From Candidatus Methylomicrobium oryzae (GTDB lineage Bacteria; Pseudomonadota; Gammaproteobacteria; Methylococcales; Methylomonadaceae): a stretch of 64,000 nt of DNA. The notes below the pieces were generated by a model. It ran no database searches and was not told the DNA's origin. It saw only the letters and a list, made by a program, of their open reading frames with translations. A program made the translations under genes and the position numbers. The DNA lies in contig NZ_JAERVK010000001.1 in the NCBI RefSeq assembly GCF_016745425.1, positions 62,001 through 126,000 of the forward strand. Direction: 5' to 3'. This document shows positions 16,556 to 26,535 of the stretch, one piece after another. Each line of letters starts with the position of its first letter. Position 1 is the first letter of the stretch.

Positions 16556-18238
16556 ATGATATGGGAATTAATTAATGCCGCGAAGGATTTAAGCCGGGCC
16601 CAGGATGTTGCGACCGTCCTGATCCGTTACGGCTTCGGTGGGGTCGTGCGTTCGCTCGGTGTCGGGAGTGCCTTGGAGCGCCTCGGCAAAACCCTGCATT
16701 GGCAGAGTGTCGAAGAATATGCGGCGCTCGACACTCCGCAGCGGGTGCGGCGCGTGCTGGAGGATCTGGGCCCGACGTTCATCAAGATGGGACAGATTCT
16801 TGCGACCCGGCTGGACCTGTTTCCGCCTGCCTATATCGCGGAATTCGAAAAGCTGCTGGACAAGGTGCCTTCGCTGCCGTTCGAGGATTTGGTTCCGCAA
16901 TTGCAGGAAGACATCGGCGGCGACATCGAGGACATTTTCCTGAGCATCGAGCGCGAGCCGTTGGCGGCCGCCTCGCTGGCGCAGGTGCATCGGGCGGTGC
17001 TGCAGGACGGCACGCCGGTGATCTTGAAAATCCGCCGTCCCGGCATCCGCCGGATTATCGAGGCGGACTTGCGGCTGTTGAACCGGGTCGTCGAAGTGAT
17101 CGAATCCGACGTGCCGGAACTGCGCCGCTACCATCCGCGCGAGATATTCCGGCAGTTCTCGCAGTCGCTCAGGGCCGAACTCGATTTTGCGGCGGAAGCG
17201 CGCAACGTCGAACGGGTTGCCGCCAATCTGGCAGGGAATGAGCACATCAAGATTGCCTCGATTTATTGGGAGCTGACCGGCGAGCGGCTGAACGTGCAGG
17301 AGTATATTCAGGGTATTCCGGGCCGCGATCTGAGAGCGCTGGATCAGGCCGGCCTGGATCGGAAACTCCTGGCCGAACGTGGCGCCAAGGCCGTGCTCAA
17401 AATGATCATGGAAGACGGCTTTTTCCATGCCGATCCTCATCCCGGCAACGTGTTTTATCTGCCGGACAACCGGCTTGCTTTTATCGATTTCGGAATGGTG
17501 GGACGGCTGACCGAAGAACGCCGGGAACAGGTCATCGTATTTTTATACGGAATGGTCAATCGGATGCCGCTAAAAGTCGTCGAAATCCTAGAGGATTGGT
17601 CCGGGGTGATCAAGACCGACGAGCAGGCGTTGGCGATCGAGATCGATGCGTTCGTCGATCAATACAGTAATCGGTCGCTGAAGGATTTGAGCCTGCAGAT
17701 GATGATCGGCGACCTTCTGGCGATCCTTCGGGACCATAACTTGTCGCTGCCGCCCGATTTGGCGCTTCTGGTCAAGGCCTACGTCACACTCGACGGTTTC
17801 GGCCGGCATCTCGATCCGGATTTCAATACGCTGGTGTTCGCGGCGCCTTATCTGCAGCAACTGATGGCGGATCGCTACCGGCCGGACGTGATCGCAAAAC
17901 GCGGCTGGAATAATCTGGTCGGCATCGTCGACCTGCTGGCTGCGTTTCCGAAGGAATTGCACCAGTTGCTCAGGGCTTCCCGAAAAGGCGCGGTTCAGGT
18001 CGATTTCAACGTCAAGGGAATCGGCCCCTATGTGGATAAGATCGATGTGGCGATCAGCCGGTTGACGATGGGAATTGTTACCTCCGCACTGATTATCGGC
18101 ACTTCCATCATCACCACTGTCAAGGGTGAAAGTTCGTTCTTGAGCCTGCCGGTCTTGGGTTTCTTAGGCTATCTCTTCGCTTTTCTCGGCGGTATTTGGC
18201 TGCTCATTTCGATCTGGCGCAGCAACAGGCGCAGTTAG
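16556..18238 (+). CDS. ABC1 / UbiB-family atypical protein kinase-like protein
   Basis: 560 residues. It shows all hallmark ABC1 motifs: KxGQ (FIKMGQILATRLDLFPP, about residues 75-91), the Ala-rich nucleotide loop AAASLAQVHRA, the lysine in VILKIRRPG, the catalytic-type loop FFHADPHPGN, and IDFGMVG as the DFG equivalent. Two transmembrane helices close the C-terminus (about 505-555), anchoring it in the inner membrane as in UbiB. UbiB supports ubiquinone synthesis through ATP-dependent lipid handling. However, this gene is not beside ubiE/ubiJ but beside a small helical protein, so it may be a paralogue; I give no symbol. Confidence 0.88.
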   Translation: MIWELINAAKDLSRAQDVATVLIRYGFGGVVRSLGVGSALERLGKTLHWQSVEEYAALDTPQRVRRVLEDLGPTFIKMGQILATRLDLFPPAYIAEFEKLLDKVPSLPFEDLVPQLQEDIGGDIEDIFLSIEREPLAAASLAQVHRAVLQDGTPVILKIRRPGIRRIIEADLRLLNRVVEVIESDVPELRRYHPREIFRQFSQSLRAELDFAAEARNVERVAANLAGNEHIKIASIYWELTGERLNVQEYIQGIPGRDLRALDQAGLDRKLLAERGAKAVLKMIMEDGFFHADPHPGNVFYLPDNRLAFIDFGMVGRLTEERREQVIVFLYGMVNRMPLKVVEILEDWSGVIKTDEQALAIEIDAFVDQYSNRSLKDLSLQMMIGDLLAILRDHNLSLPPDLALLVKAYVTLDGFGRHLDPDFNTLVFAAPYLQQLMADRYRPDVIAKRGWNNLVGIVDLLAAFPKELHQLLRASRKGAVQVDFNVKGIGPYVDKIDVAISRLTMGIVTSALIIGTSIITTVKGESSFLSLPVLGFLGYLFAFLGGIWLLISIWRSNRRS

Positions 18239-18281
18239 CCGTTGCAAGGCGCTTCACGCGATAAGGCGCTGCAGTACCCCG

Positions 18282-18704
18282 TTAATTCTCGGTCAGCACC
18301 AATCTGATTTCGTTGGCAGTTTGAGCGGCGATTCTGAAACCGCGCATTTCCAGGATGCCTTTGGTATTCAGCGAGATGATCAGATATGAGGTTTCGGGAT
18401 AGGCGGCCTGTTCCAGATCGGTTCCGGAGGGAAATGCAGGCGCGGCCGGATGCGAATGGTAGATCGCAAACAGTTCTTCGCCTTGATCCCGCATCGCCGC
18501 CATCGCGGCGATTTGTTGTTTGGGGTCGAGCAGAAAACGTCGCTCCGGATGTTCCGCCACATTTATGATGGGATAACAGGTTTGAGCGATGCCGTTTTTG
18601 CCGCCGACCAGTCCGCAAATTTCGGTATCGGGCGAGATTTGCGCGAGATGGAGCAGTTGCTGGGCAAGTTTGCGGGGAATATGGATTTCTTGTTGTTCGT
18701 GCAT
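18282..18704 (-). CDS. JAMM/MPN-domain zinc metallopeptidase (M67 family)
   Basis: 140 residues, a stand-alone JAMM domain. The metal site is complete: Glu28 (DTEICGLVGG), His83-x-His85 (AIYHSHPA) and Asp96 in the HxH-x10-D spacing (PSGTDLEQA), with the conserved Ser at 93. Bacterial relatives cleave C-terminal extensions or adducts of ubiquitin-like sulfur carrier proteins. It lies downstream of hemA-prfA-prmC on the same strand, 67 bases after prmC. In many gammaproteobacteria a MoeB/ThiF-type activating enzyme occupies this spot, and none is present here. The substrate is unknown. Confidence 0.85.
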   Translation of the reverse strand: MHEQQEIHIPRKLAQQLLHLAQISPDTEICGLVGGKNGIAQTCYPIINVAEHPERRFLLDPKQQIAAMAAMRDQGEELFAIYHSHPAAPAFPSGTDLEQAAYPETSYLIISLNTKGILEMRGFRIAAQTANEIRLVLTEN

Positions 18705-18771
18705 GGATTAAGGTGAGAGGCTCAAGGCGAAATAATCATGGCTGCAGATTCGGTTTTTGGTTTGGGAGCCT

Positions 18772-19617
18772 TTAGCTTGCTCTATTTCTTCCGTAGGTGG
18801 CCCGGGGCTGGCCGGACAGGTCTTTATAGGTTTGCACCTGATCATAACCTGCGTCCCGGAAAATCGCTTGCGCGGCCGATTCTTGGTCATAGCCATGCTC
18901 GATCAACAGATGGCCGCCGGTACGGAGATAGCGTCGGGCTTCGCCCGCAATCGTTCGAATGTCGGCCAGCCCCTGGCTGGGCGCCGTCAGGGCGCTTCTG
19001 GGCTCGAAGCGCACATCGCCCTGGCCGAGATGGACATCGTTTTCGGCGATATAGGGAGGGTTGCTGACCACCAGGTCGAAAGCGGCCGACGGCACCGAAG
19101 TAAACCAGTCGCTGTGCAGAAAACGGATATGAGCCGCACCGTGTTGTTCGGCATTGTATTTCGCGATTTCCAGCGCCGCTTGACTGAAATCGGTGGCAAT
19201 TACTTCGGTTTGGGGCAATTCTTTGGCCAGTGTGACCGCGATGATTCCGGAGCCGGTGCCGAGATCGATGATTTTTGCGGGCCGGTCGTGCGGCAGCAAG
19301 GCTAGACTGATCTCGATCAGCAGCTCGGTTTCGGGGCGCGGGATCAGTACGGCGGGGGTGACCCGGAATTCGCGCGACCAGAACTCGCGGCGGCCGGTTA
19401 GATAAGCGATTGGCGCGCCCTGTAGGCGCTGCCGCAGCAGCGCCTGAAACCGCCGGATTTGCTGCGGCTCGGGTTTCCGGTCGGGCCAGGCGCGCAGATA
19501 GGAGCGCGGTTTTTCCAACGAAAGACAGAGCAGGATTTCCGCATCGAGCGCGGCCGAATCGGAACTGTTCGACAGCCGGGAGACGGCGTCTTCAAGTAAT
19601 GTCGTTATCGTGCCCAT
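18772..19617 (-). CDS. prmC: Release factor glutamine N5-methyltransferase
   Basis: 281 residues. It transfers methyl from S-adenosylmethionine to the Gln of the GGQ motif in RF1 and RF2. It shows the N-terminal helical release-factor-binding domain (1-85), the SAM motif I IIDLGTGSGIIAVTLA, and the catalytic NPPY in DLVVSNPPYI. It follows prfA by 5 bases, placing the methylase directly behind its substrate gene. Confidence 0.95.
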   Translation of the reverse strand: MGTITTLLEDAVSRLSNSSDSAALDAEILLCLSLEKPRSYLRAWPDRKPEPQQIRRFQALLRQRLQGAPIAYLTGRREFWSREFRVTPAVLIPRPETELLIEISLALLPHDRPAKIIDLGTGSGIIAVTLAKELPQTEVIATDFSQAALEIAKYNAEQHGAAHIRFLHSDWFTSVPSAAFDLVVSNPPYIAENDVHLGQGDVRFEPRSALTAPSQGLADIRTIAGEARRYLRTGGHLLIEHGYDQESAAQAIFRDAGYDQVQTYKDLSGQPRATYGRNRAS

Positions 19618-19622
19618 CCGGG

Positions 19623-20708
19623 TTATTCTTCGCCGAGCTGGGTCAAAAGCTCGGCCTGATGCTCGTTGGTCAAGGGCTGTATCACTTGTTCGAGGCCGCC
19701 TTCCATGATGTCGTCGAGTTTGTACAGCGTCAGGTTGATCCGGTGATCGGTCAGACGGCCTTGCGGATAGTTATAAGTCCGAATGCGCTCAGAGCGGTCG
19801 CCGGAACCGACCTGCAGCTTGCGCGACTTGGCCTGTTCGGAGTTCTGTTTTTCCTGCTCCGCGGCGAGCAGGCGTGCCGATAGCAATGACATCGCGCGGG
19901 CGCGGTTTTTATGCTGCGAACGTTCGTCCTGGCATTCAACTACGACGCCGGTCGGAATGTGGGTAATCCGGATCGCCGATTCGGTCCGGTTCACGTGCTG
20001 TCCGCCGGCGCCGGAAGCGCGGTAAGTATCGACCCGGAGGTCGGCCGGATTGATGTCGATCGCATCCACCTCCTCGACTTCGGGCATGATCGCGACCGTG
20101 CAGGCCGAGGTATGGATGCGGCCCTGCGATTCGGTTTCGGGAACGCGCTGCACCCGGTGCGTGCCGGATTCGAATTTCAATTGCGAATACACGTCGCGGC
20201 CGGAGACGCGCAGGATGATTTCCTTATAGCCGCCGTGATCGCCTGGATTTTCGCTGATTACTTCGGTCTGCCAGCCTTTCCGTTCGGCATAACGCTGATA
20301 CATCCGGGAAAGGTCACCGGAAAAGATCGCCGCTTCGTCGCCGCCGGTGCCGGCCCGGATTTCGAGAAAAATATTGCGGTTGTCGTTCGGATCTTTCGGC
20401 AGCAGCAGGATCTGCAGTTCGTGTTCGAGCGATTCGACCAGCGCTTCCGCCTCACGGAACTCTTCCTTGGCCAGTTCGCGCATATCGGGATCGCTGTCGC
20501 CGGCCATTTCCTGGGCGGACAGGCGCCGGTCCTGTGCTTCCACATAACGCCGGTAACAGTCGACCAGCGGGCCGATCTGGGCGTATTCCTGGCTCAATGA
20601 GCGTTGTTGCTTTTGATTGTTTTGGACTTCGGGCTGGGAGAGAAGGGCGGCGATTTCTTCGTAACGTTCGCTTAGATTTTCCAGTTTGAGCTTGATGGAG
20701 TCTTTCAT
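19623..20708 (-). CDS. prfA: Peptide chain release factor 1
   Basis: 361 residues. Recognises UAA and UAG stop codons and triggers peptide release. The GGQ catalytic loop is in [17 protein letters not shown] and the codon-recognition tripeptide is Pro-Glu-Thr in [12 protein letters not shown] (the P-x-T of RF1, not the SPF of RF2). The start overlaps the hemA stop by 4 bases, so translation is probably coupled. GGQ will be methylated by the adjacent prmC product. Confidence 0.97.
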   Translation of the reverse strand: MKDSIKLKLENLSERYEEIAALLSQPEVQNNQKQQRSLSQEYAQIGPLVDCYRRYVEAQDRRLSAQEMAGDSDPDMRELAKEEFREAEALVESLEHELQILLLPKDPNDNRNIFLEIRAGTGGDEAAIFSGDLSRMYQRYAERKGWQTEVISENPGDHGGYKEIILRVSGRDVYSQLKFESGTHRVQRVPETESQGRIHTSACTVAIMPEVEEVDAIDINPADLRVDTYRASGAGGQHVNRTESAIRITHIPTGVVVECQDERSQHKNRARAMSLLSARLLAAEQEKQNSEQAKSRKLQVGSGDRSERIRTYNYPQGRLTDHRINLTLYKLDDIMEGGLEQVIQPLTNEHQAELLTQLGEE

Positions 20709-21964
20709 TGAGTATGGTGTAATTTCAGAATTTCGCGGGCCGCGGCGACGAGGTCATGTCTTTCGTTTTCGGCGGCGGCCCGGATTTGCGCGCTCGGAGT
20801 GTGAATCAGCTTATTGGTCAAGCTATGGGCCAGACGGTTCAATGCTTCTTCGGGCGGGGTGCCATTTTTTAACATGGCGAACGCTTTTTGCAAAGTTTCG
20901 TTTCTGATTTGCTCGGCCTGCCGCCGATAATCCTGGATCGTCGTTTGAGCCCCTTGTGCACGCAGCCAAGCCAGAAAATGGCCGACTTGGGTGTCGATGA
21001 TTTCTTCCGCCTGTTCGGCGGCGCGGCGGCGCGAATTCATGTTTTGATCGATCACGTTTTTCAGATCGTCGACCGTATAAAGATAGACGTCGTTCAGTTG
21101 CTCGACTTCCGCTTCAATGTCGCGCGGAACCGCCAGATCGACCATGAAGATCGGCTTGTGTTTGCGTTTCTTCAGTGCGCTTTCGACGCGGCCCTTGCCG
21201 AGAATCGGCAACTGGCTGGCGGTCGAGGAAATCACGATGTCGGCTTCGTCCAGATGGTCTGGCAATTCCGACAAGGCGATCGCAAAGCCGTTGAATTGCA
21301 TTGCCAAAATATGGGCCTTATCATACGTCCGGTTTGCGATGATTAGGCGTCCGATGCCCTGCTGCGTCAGGTGCCGGGCGGTCAGTTCGATCGTTTCGCC
21401 GGCGCCGATCAGCAGCGCGGTTTGATCGCTGAGCTTATCGAAAATCTGCTGTGCCATTTGCACGGCGGCAAAAGCGACTGAAACCGGACTGGAGCCGATC
21501 GCGGTATCGGTGCGGACTTTTTTGGCGGCCGCAAAAGTCGACTGAAACAGTTTGCCGAGCTGTTTGCCGATCGTGCCCGCTTCCAGCGCGGCCTGATAGG
21601 CGGATTTCATTTGCCCCAGAATCTGCGGTTCGCCGAGGATCATCGAATCCAGGCCGCTGGCGACGCGGAACATGTGCCGGATCAGTTGGGTGTCTGTGTG
21701 GCAATAGAGATAAGGTGCAAAATCGTCGGGGCGGATATTTCTGCTGTTGGCGACCCAGTCGATCAATATCTGCTGATTTGGAACCTCGGTCTTGCAATAA
21801 AATTCGGTGCGGTTGCAGGTCGACAGAATCGCCGCTTCGCTGATTTCCTTGATCCGCCCCAATTCCTGCAAAGCCGAATCCAGCATGTCGGCTGGGAAGG
21901 CCAGGCGCTCACGGATTGCCAGCGGCGCAGTGTTGTAATTGAGCCCTACGGCAAGAAGTGTCAT
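20705..21964 (-). CDS. hemA: Glutamyl-tRNA reductase
   Basis: 419 residues. NADPH-dependent reduction of glutamyl-tRNA to glutamate-1-semialdehyde, the first committed step of C5 haem synthesis. The catalytic cysteine is in [13 protein letters not shown] (about residue 50), the NADPH-binding region is in [17 protein letters not shown], and a C-terminal helical dimerisation domain follows. First gene of the hemA-prfA-prmC-JAMM group. It is divergent from the TPR lipoprotein gene across 171 bases that must hold both promoters. Confidence 0.96.
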   Translation of the reverse strand: MTLLAVGLNYNTAPLAIRERLAFPADMLDSALQELGRIKEISEAAILSTCNRTEFYCKTEVPNQQILIDWVANSRNIRPDDFAPYLYCHTDTQLIRHMFRVASGLDSMILGEPQILGQMKSAYQAALEAGTIGKQLGKLFQSTFAAAKKVRTDTAIGSSPVSVAFAAVQMAQQIFDKLSDQTALLIGAGETIELTARHLTQQGIGRLIIANRTYDKAHILAMQFNGFAIALSELPDHLDEADIVISSTASQLPILGKGRVESALKKRKHKPIFMVDLAVPRDIEAEVEQLNDVYLYTVDDLKNVIDQNMNSRRRAAEQAEEIIDTQVGHFLAWLRAQGAQTTIQDYRRQAEQIRNETLQKAFAMLKNGTPPEEALNRLAHSLTNKLIHTPSAQIRAAAENERHDLVAAAREILKLHHTQ

Positions 21965-22100
21965 GGTTTTACCGATAATTTCAAACGGCAGCTGCCGGAT
22001 TGATCTTTGCGCTCGTCCATGTGTCTATGTGGATGGGGCTGATGCATCCCGCTCGCGCTTGATAGAACAAATTTAGATGCGAGAGTCATCCGATTTTCCT

Positions 22101-22106
22101 TATAAT
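22101..22106 (+). promoter_or_regulatory. Candidate -10 for the TPR-lolB-ispE group
   Basis: A perfect TATAAT lies 30 bases before the GTG start of the TPR gene in the hemA divergent gap. No strong -35 is found at 16-18 bases, so only the -10 is reported. Confidence 0.4.
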
Positions 22107-22135
22107 CATAGGTCAACGAATTATAGGATGTTTTT

Positions 22136-23875
22136 GTGTTAATTTTTAGATTGTTTGCGGTGTTAACTCCTATTTTACTCAATGGTTGCGCCAGCTCGCC
22201 AGAAAAACAGCAAGCGCCGGCGGCCCTGACAGCCGAGCCGTCTATCCAGAACGAACTCCCCAAACGAAAAGAAGCGAAAACAGAAATCGACCAGGATGTG
22301 CTATTCATGCTGATGTCGGCGGAGCTCGCCGGTCAGCGCGGCCAGTACGATCTGGCCTATGAGGGCTATATCGAAGCCGCCAAGCGGGTCAAGGATCCAA
22401 AACCTGCCGAGCGGGCAGCGATGATCGCAATGTACTTGAAAGATCCGAAAAAATTAAACAAGTCGTTGACGTTATGGCTTAAAAAGGATCCGCAGAATCT
22501 TACCGCCAGAAAGCTTGCCGTATTGTCCAGTCTTGAGGCGGGCAACCAGCAAAAAACGCTGGAGCATCTGACCGTGATTTTGGACAACGATGCGGCGGGT
22601 TTCGAAAGTTCAATACTGGAATTGGCGTCCGCGCTGCAAAGCGAAGGCAAGCTGCGAGTCATCTATGACGCTTTGGAAGCGTTGTCGGTCAAACGTCCCA
22701 ATCAGGCGACCGTGTACTATCTCCAGTCGATCATCGCGATGCAGATGAAAAATCAGGAGGTTGCGGAAACAAAGATTGAGCGGGCGTTGAAGCTTCAGCC
22801 CGATTGGGACAAGGCTTTGGCCTTTCGGGCGCAAATTGCGGTCATGTCCGGCGATTTGCCGAAAGCGGTGGCTTTTTTGCGCAACGCGCATCAGAAATAC
22901 CCGGATAACCAGAAAATCAGCAAGATGCTGACGCAGTTCCTGATTAAGACCGGCGAATATGACGAAGCGGGCAAGGTATATCAAAAGCTGGTCGAAAAGG
23001 ACCCGAAGGATTTCGAGAGTTGGCTGGCGCTGGCGCTGGTGCATATCCAGATGGATCGCGAGAGTGAGGCCGAAGAGATCCTGAAGAAATTGCTTGGCGA
23101 AGACGAGTGGAAGGACCAGGCCCGGTTTTATCTCGGCAAGCTGGAAGAAAAGCGGGAAAATACTAAAAAAGCGCTGAATTGGTACGACCAGGTCCGCGAA
23201 GAGCCTTTCAATTTCGAAGCGGGAGTCGCGGCGATCAATCTGCTGGCCCATGACAAACAGTACGAAGAGGCGTTTTCGCGGCTGCAGGCGATGCAGGACA
23301 GCTATCCGAAGGAAAGAGTCCGTATTACGCTGATGAAGGCTGAGCTGCTGAATCAGCAGAAGCGCTATCAGGATGCCTATGACGAATTGAGCTCTGCGCT
23401 CGCCGAGCAGCCGGACAGCAAAGAATTGCTTTATACGCGCGCGTTGGTCGCCGAGCGTATAGACAAGCTGGATGTGTTGGAATCCGATCTGAAGAAAATT
23501 CTGGCGCAATACCCCGATAATGCGGAAGCGCTGAATGCGCTGGGCTATACCTTGCTGAGTTTTCCTTCGCGCCTGTCCGAAGCTGAGGGCTATTTGTTGC
23601 GGGCATTGAAATTGCAGCCTGATGAGCCGGTCATTCTGGACAGCTACGGTTGGCTGCTGTTCAAGCAGGGAAAGGCAGAGCAGGCGCTCAGGTATCTAGA
23701 GCAAGCTTATGCCAAACAGAAGGAAAACGAAATCGCGGCTCACCTTGCCGAGGTGCTGTGGGTGCTGGGCAGAAAGGAAGATGCAAAAAAGTTGTTCGAC
23801 AGAGCTTTTAAGGAAACTCCGGACGATGAGTATCTGCTCGATTTCAGACAAAGGATATTGAATCGCTCGGAATAA
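22136..23875 (+). CDS. TPR-repeat lipoprotein
   Basis: 579 residues from a GTG start with AGGA seven bases upstream. The N-terminus is a lipoprotein signal with lipobox-like ILLNGCASS, so it is probably anchored in the outer membrane or exported. The rest is tandem tetratricopeptide repeats (for example DKALAFRAQIAVMSGDLPKA, NAEALNALGYTLLSFPSRLS and VILDSYGWLLFKQGKAEQAL), which usually scaffold protein complexes. It heads the common TPR-lolB-ispE-tRNA-Gln-prs cluster. The exact role is not established. Confidence 0.85.
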   Translation: MLIFRLFAVLTPILLNGCASSPEKQQAPAALTAEPSIQNELPKRKEAKTEIDQDVLFMLMSAELAGQRGQYDLAYEGYIEAAKRVKDPKPAERAAMIAMYLKDPKKLNKSLTLWLKKDPQNLTARKLAVLSSLEAGNQQKTLEHLTVILDNDAAGFESSILELASALQSEGKLRVIYDALEALSVKRPNQATVYYLQSIIAMQMKNQEVAETKIERALKLQPDWDKALAFRAQIAVMSGDLPKAVAFLRNAHQKYPDNQKISKMLTQFLIKTGEYDEAGKVYQKLVEKDPKDFESWLALALVHIQMDRESEAEEILKKLLGEDEWKDQARFYLGKLEEKRENTKKALNWYDQVREEPFNFEAGVAAINLLAHDKQYEEAFSRLQAMQDSYPKERVRITLMKAELLNQQKRYQDAYDELSSALAEQPDSKELLYTRALVAERIDKLDVLESDLKKILAQYPDNAEALNALGYTLLSFPSRLSEAEGYLLRALKLQPDEPVILDSYGWLLFKQGKAEQALRYLEQAYAKQKENEIAAHLAEVLWVLGRKEDAKKLFDRAFKETPDDEYLLDFRQRILNRSE

Positions 23876-23904
23876 AGCGCCCGACAGATATAGAAATATA
23901 AACG

Positions 23905-24552
23905 ATGCAGATCGAACTCAAGCTTGATGGCCGGAGCGGGCCGAAGAGGCTGGCCTCGGTGCGGAAAAGCGTTCGATGGCTGCTGTGTCTGGTTTTAGCC
24001 GCGTCATTAACAGGCTGCTCGCTCTTCGCCACCGCTCCCCCCGAAGTTTCCTATTCCAAAGCAGTAAATCAGGCGCTTTATTATCTGGAGCCCTGGTCGT
24101 TGGATGGGCGGGTTGCGCTGACGGGTACGCAGGATTCCTGGACTGCCGACCTGGCTTGGTCGCACCGGCGCGACGATGAGCAAATCAGCTTGTCGGGCCC
24201 ATTAGGGCAGGGCATGGTGAAAATTCATCTCTCCGGCGAAACGGTGACGGTGGCCGAGGGCAGCGGCAAGGTAGAATCTTCCGGCGATCCCGAAGGTTTC
24301 ATTAATCAACGTCTGGGCATGTTCGTGCCGGTGACTTCGTTGCGTTACTGGGTTCTGGGAGTGCCGGAGCCTGAGCTGGACTTCGAGGAAAGTGATAAAG
24401 GCTTCACACAGGCGGGCTGGACGGTTGCGTTCCAGGCGATGCAGCAAGTCGGGCAATGGCTCTTGCCGCGCAAAATGTCGGTCGCAAATGATCGAGTCAA
24501 GTTAAAATTGATTATCAATGAATGGACACTCCATGACGGAAAAATGCGTTAA
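23905..24552 (+). CDS. lolB: Outer membrane lipoprotein receptor LolB
   Basis: 215 residues. Receives lipoproteins from LolA and inserts them in the inner leaflet of the outer membrane. A basic N-terminus is followed by the signal WLLCLVLAASLTGC with a good lipobox (LTGC, Cys about 38). Mature-domain landmarks include WSLDGRVALTGTQDSWTADL and GPLGQGMVKI, typical of the LolB beta-barrel half-fold. The N-terminal extension before the signal is longer than usual, and a later start is possible. Overlaps ispE by about 20-35 bases. Confidence 0.9.
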   Translation: MQIELKLDGRSGPKRLASVRKSVRWLLCLVLAASLTGCSLFATAPPEVSYSKAVNQALYYLEPWSLDGRVALTGTQDSWTADLAWSHRRDDEQISLSGPLGQGMVKIHLSGETVTVAEGSGKVESSGDPEGFINQRLGMFVPVTSLRYWVLGVPEPELDFEESDKGFTQAGWTVAFQAMQQVGQWLLPRKMSVANDRVKLKLIINEWTLHDGKMR

Positions 24553-25414
24553 TCTGCCTGCCTGGACCGAGAAGTGGCCGGCGCCGGCCAAGTTGAACCT
24601 GATGTTGCGCATCACCGGCCGCCGTCCCGATGGCTACCATTTGCTGCAAACGGTCTTTCAGTTCATCGATTTGTGCGACTGGATCCGGTTTCATCCGGTC
24701 GACGAAGACAGTGTCAGTCTTAATCAAACGTTGCCGGGAGTTTCGGAGGCTGACGATTTGACCGTCAGAGCGGCTCGGTTGCTGAAGGCGGAGGCCGGAT
24801 ATGCCGGCGGGGTCAGGATCGAGGTCGAAAAAAACCTACCGATGGGGGGTGGGCTTGGCGGTGGCAGTTCCGATGCCGCCACCACTCTGGTCGCGCTGAA
24901 TTATTTGTGGGGATTGGGCTTGCCGGTCGAGCGGTTAATACAGCTCGGATTAAGCCTGGGCGCCGATGTGCCGGTCTTTGTGTTCGGTCAGGCGGCCTGG
25001 GGCGAGGGTGTCGGAGAAAAATTGGAGCCGATCCAAGTGCCGGAGTGTTGGACGGTGGTGATTCGTCCAGACTGTCATGTGAATACCGGAGAAATTTTTT
25101 CTGATAAAAACTTGACAAGGGACAGTAAGTCGATCAGAATATCTGACTTTATCGCCGGTCAACATCAAAATGATTGTCTTGATGTGGTGGAGCGGCGCTA
25201 CCAGGCAGTAAAAGATGCTCTGGTTGCTTTATCCGAATTTGCCGAAGGCAGGTTGACAGGGACTGGGGCTTGTGTTTTTGCGCAGTTTGATTCGGAACAG
25301 TCCGCGAAGAGCGCTTATCGGTCGCTCACTGCCAAGTGGCAGTGCTATTTGGTCAAGGGGGTTAATGAGTCCCCTTTGTATGCGAAGCTCAGGGCTGTCG
25401 AGAATATTTCATGA
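24533..25414 (+). CDS. ispE: 4-diphosphocytidyl-2-C-methyl-D-erythritol kinase
   Basis: About 293 residues from MTEKCVNLPAWTEK; an in-frame ATG at 24518 would add five residues. A GHMP kinase of the MEP isoprenoid pathway that phosphorylates CDP-methylerythritol. It shows the substrate motif PAPAKLNLMLRITGRRPDGYH near the N-terminus, split here by position, the ATP-binding GHMP loop PMGGGLGGGSSDAAT, and the C-terminal LTGTGACVFAQF. It overlaps lolB and is followed 5 bases later by tRNA-Gln. Confidence 0.95.
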   Translation: MTEKCVNLPAWTEKWPAPAKLNLMLRITGRRPDGYHLLQTVFQFIDLCDWIRFHPVDEDSVSLNQTLPGVSEADDLTVRAARLLKAEAGYAGGVRIEVEKNLPMGGGLGGGSSDAATTLVALNYLWGLGLPVERLIQLGLSLGADVPVFVFGQAAWGEGVGEKLEPIQVPECWTVVIRPDCHVNTGEIFSDKNLTRDSKSIRISDFIAGQHQNDCLDVVERRYQAVKDALVALSEFAEGRLTGTGACVFAQFDSEQSAKSAYRSLTAKWQCYLVKGVNESPLYAKLRAVENIS

Positions 25415-25419
25415 ATTAT

Positions 25420-25494
25420 TGGGCCGTCGCCAAGCGGTAAGGCACGGGGTTTTGATCCCCGCATACCAAGGTTCGAATCCTTGCGGCCCAGCCA
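25420..25494 (+). tRNA. tRNA-Gln (anticodon TTG)
   Basis: 75 bases with acceptor TGGGCCG pairing CGGCCCA, encoded CCA end, T-loop GTTCGAATC, and anticodon stem CGGGG/CCCCG around loop TTTTGAT with anticodon TTG. It sits between ispE and prs, as in many gammaproteobacteria. Confidence 0.97.
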
Positions 25495-25536
25495 ATTTCA
25501 TCCGCATCAAGTCGAGTTCATTTTAGGAGTAAAAAA

Positions 25537-26490
25537 ATGAATGAAGCCGCAATGATGGTGTTTTCCGGAAATGCCAATCTGGCTTTATCAGAAGGTATTG
25601 TAAGGAAGCTCAATATGCGGCTCGGTTTGGCGAGTGTGGGGCGGTTCAGCGACGGCGAAGTGGCTGTCGAAATCGGGGAAAACGTTCGAGGTAAGGACGT
25701 TTTTGTGATCCAGCCGACCTGTTCGCCGAATAACGATAACTTGATGGAACTATTGGTGATGATCGATGCGCTAAAGCGGGCGTCGGCATCGCGGATCACG
25801 GCAGTGATCCCCTATTATGGTTATGCCCGGCAAGACCGGCGCACCCGTTCGGCGAGAGTGCCGATTACGGCTAAGCTTGTGGCGAAGATGATCGAGCAGG
25901 CTGGGGCGCATCGGTTGTTGACCGTTGATCTGCATGCGGATCAGATTCAAGGTTTTTTTGATATCCCTGTCGATAATGTGTATGCGTCGCCGATTCTTTT
26001 GGGGGATGTGTGGCGGCAGAAATATCACAGGCTGATGGTGGTGTCGCCTGATGTCGGGGGGGTGGTAAGAGCCCGTGCGTTAGCCAAAAGATTGGATGAT
26101 GCTGATCTTGCGATTATCGACAAGCGACGTCCGAAAGCGAATGTGTCGGAAGTGATGCATATCATCGGCGACGTCGAAGGTCGTAGTTGCGTTCTGATTG
26201 ATGATCTTGTCGATACGGCGGGTACCTTATGTCATGCGGCAAAGGCGCTAAAAGATCATGGGGCGCTCAAGGTGGTGGCTTACTGCACGCATGCTGTTTT
26301 ATCGGGTGCGGCTATTTCGAATATCGAGCGCTCGGTGTTGGATGAGTTGGTGGTGACTGATACGATTCCGCTGCGCCCGGAGGCCGAGGCGCTGGGAAGG
26401 ATTAGGCAGCTCAGTGTGGCTGAGATGCTTGCTGAAACCATCCGGCGTATTGCCGTCGGTGAGTCGGTCAGTTCTCTGTATGTCGATTGA
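25537..26490 (+). CDS. prs: Ribose-phosphate pyrophosphokinase (PRPP synthetase)
   Basis: 317 residues. Makes PRPP from ribose 5-phosphate and ATP for nucleotide, His and Trp synthesis. It shows the flexible-loop region [18 protein letters not shown], the metal-binding [13 protein letters not shown], and the PRPP-binding loop [19 protein letters not shown] precedes the ATG by about 8 bases. It directly follows tRNA-Gln. Length matches class I enzymes (about 315). Confidence 0.97.
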   Translation: MNEAAMMVFSGNANLALSEGIVRKLNMRLGLASVGRFSDGEVAVEIGENVRGKDVFVIQPTCSPNNDNLMELLVMIDALKRASASRITAVIPYYGYARQDRRTRSARVPITAKLVAKMIEQAGAHRLLTVDLHADQIQGFFDIPVDNVYASPILLGDVWRQKYHRLMVVSPDVGGVVRARALAKRLDDADLAIIDKRRPKANVSEVMHIIGDVEGRSCVLIDDLVDTAGTLCHAAKALKDHGALKVVAYCTHAVLSGAAISNIERSVLDELVVTDTIPLRPEAEALGRIRQLSVAEMLAETIRRIAVGESVSSLYVD

Positions 26491-26535
26491 TAGAAATAAA
26501 GTTTTGCGCGTTGATGCGCGGGGTTAAGAGATAAA

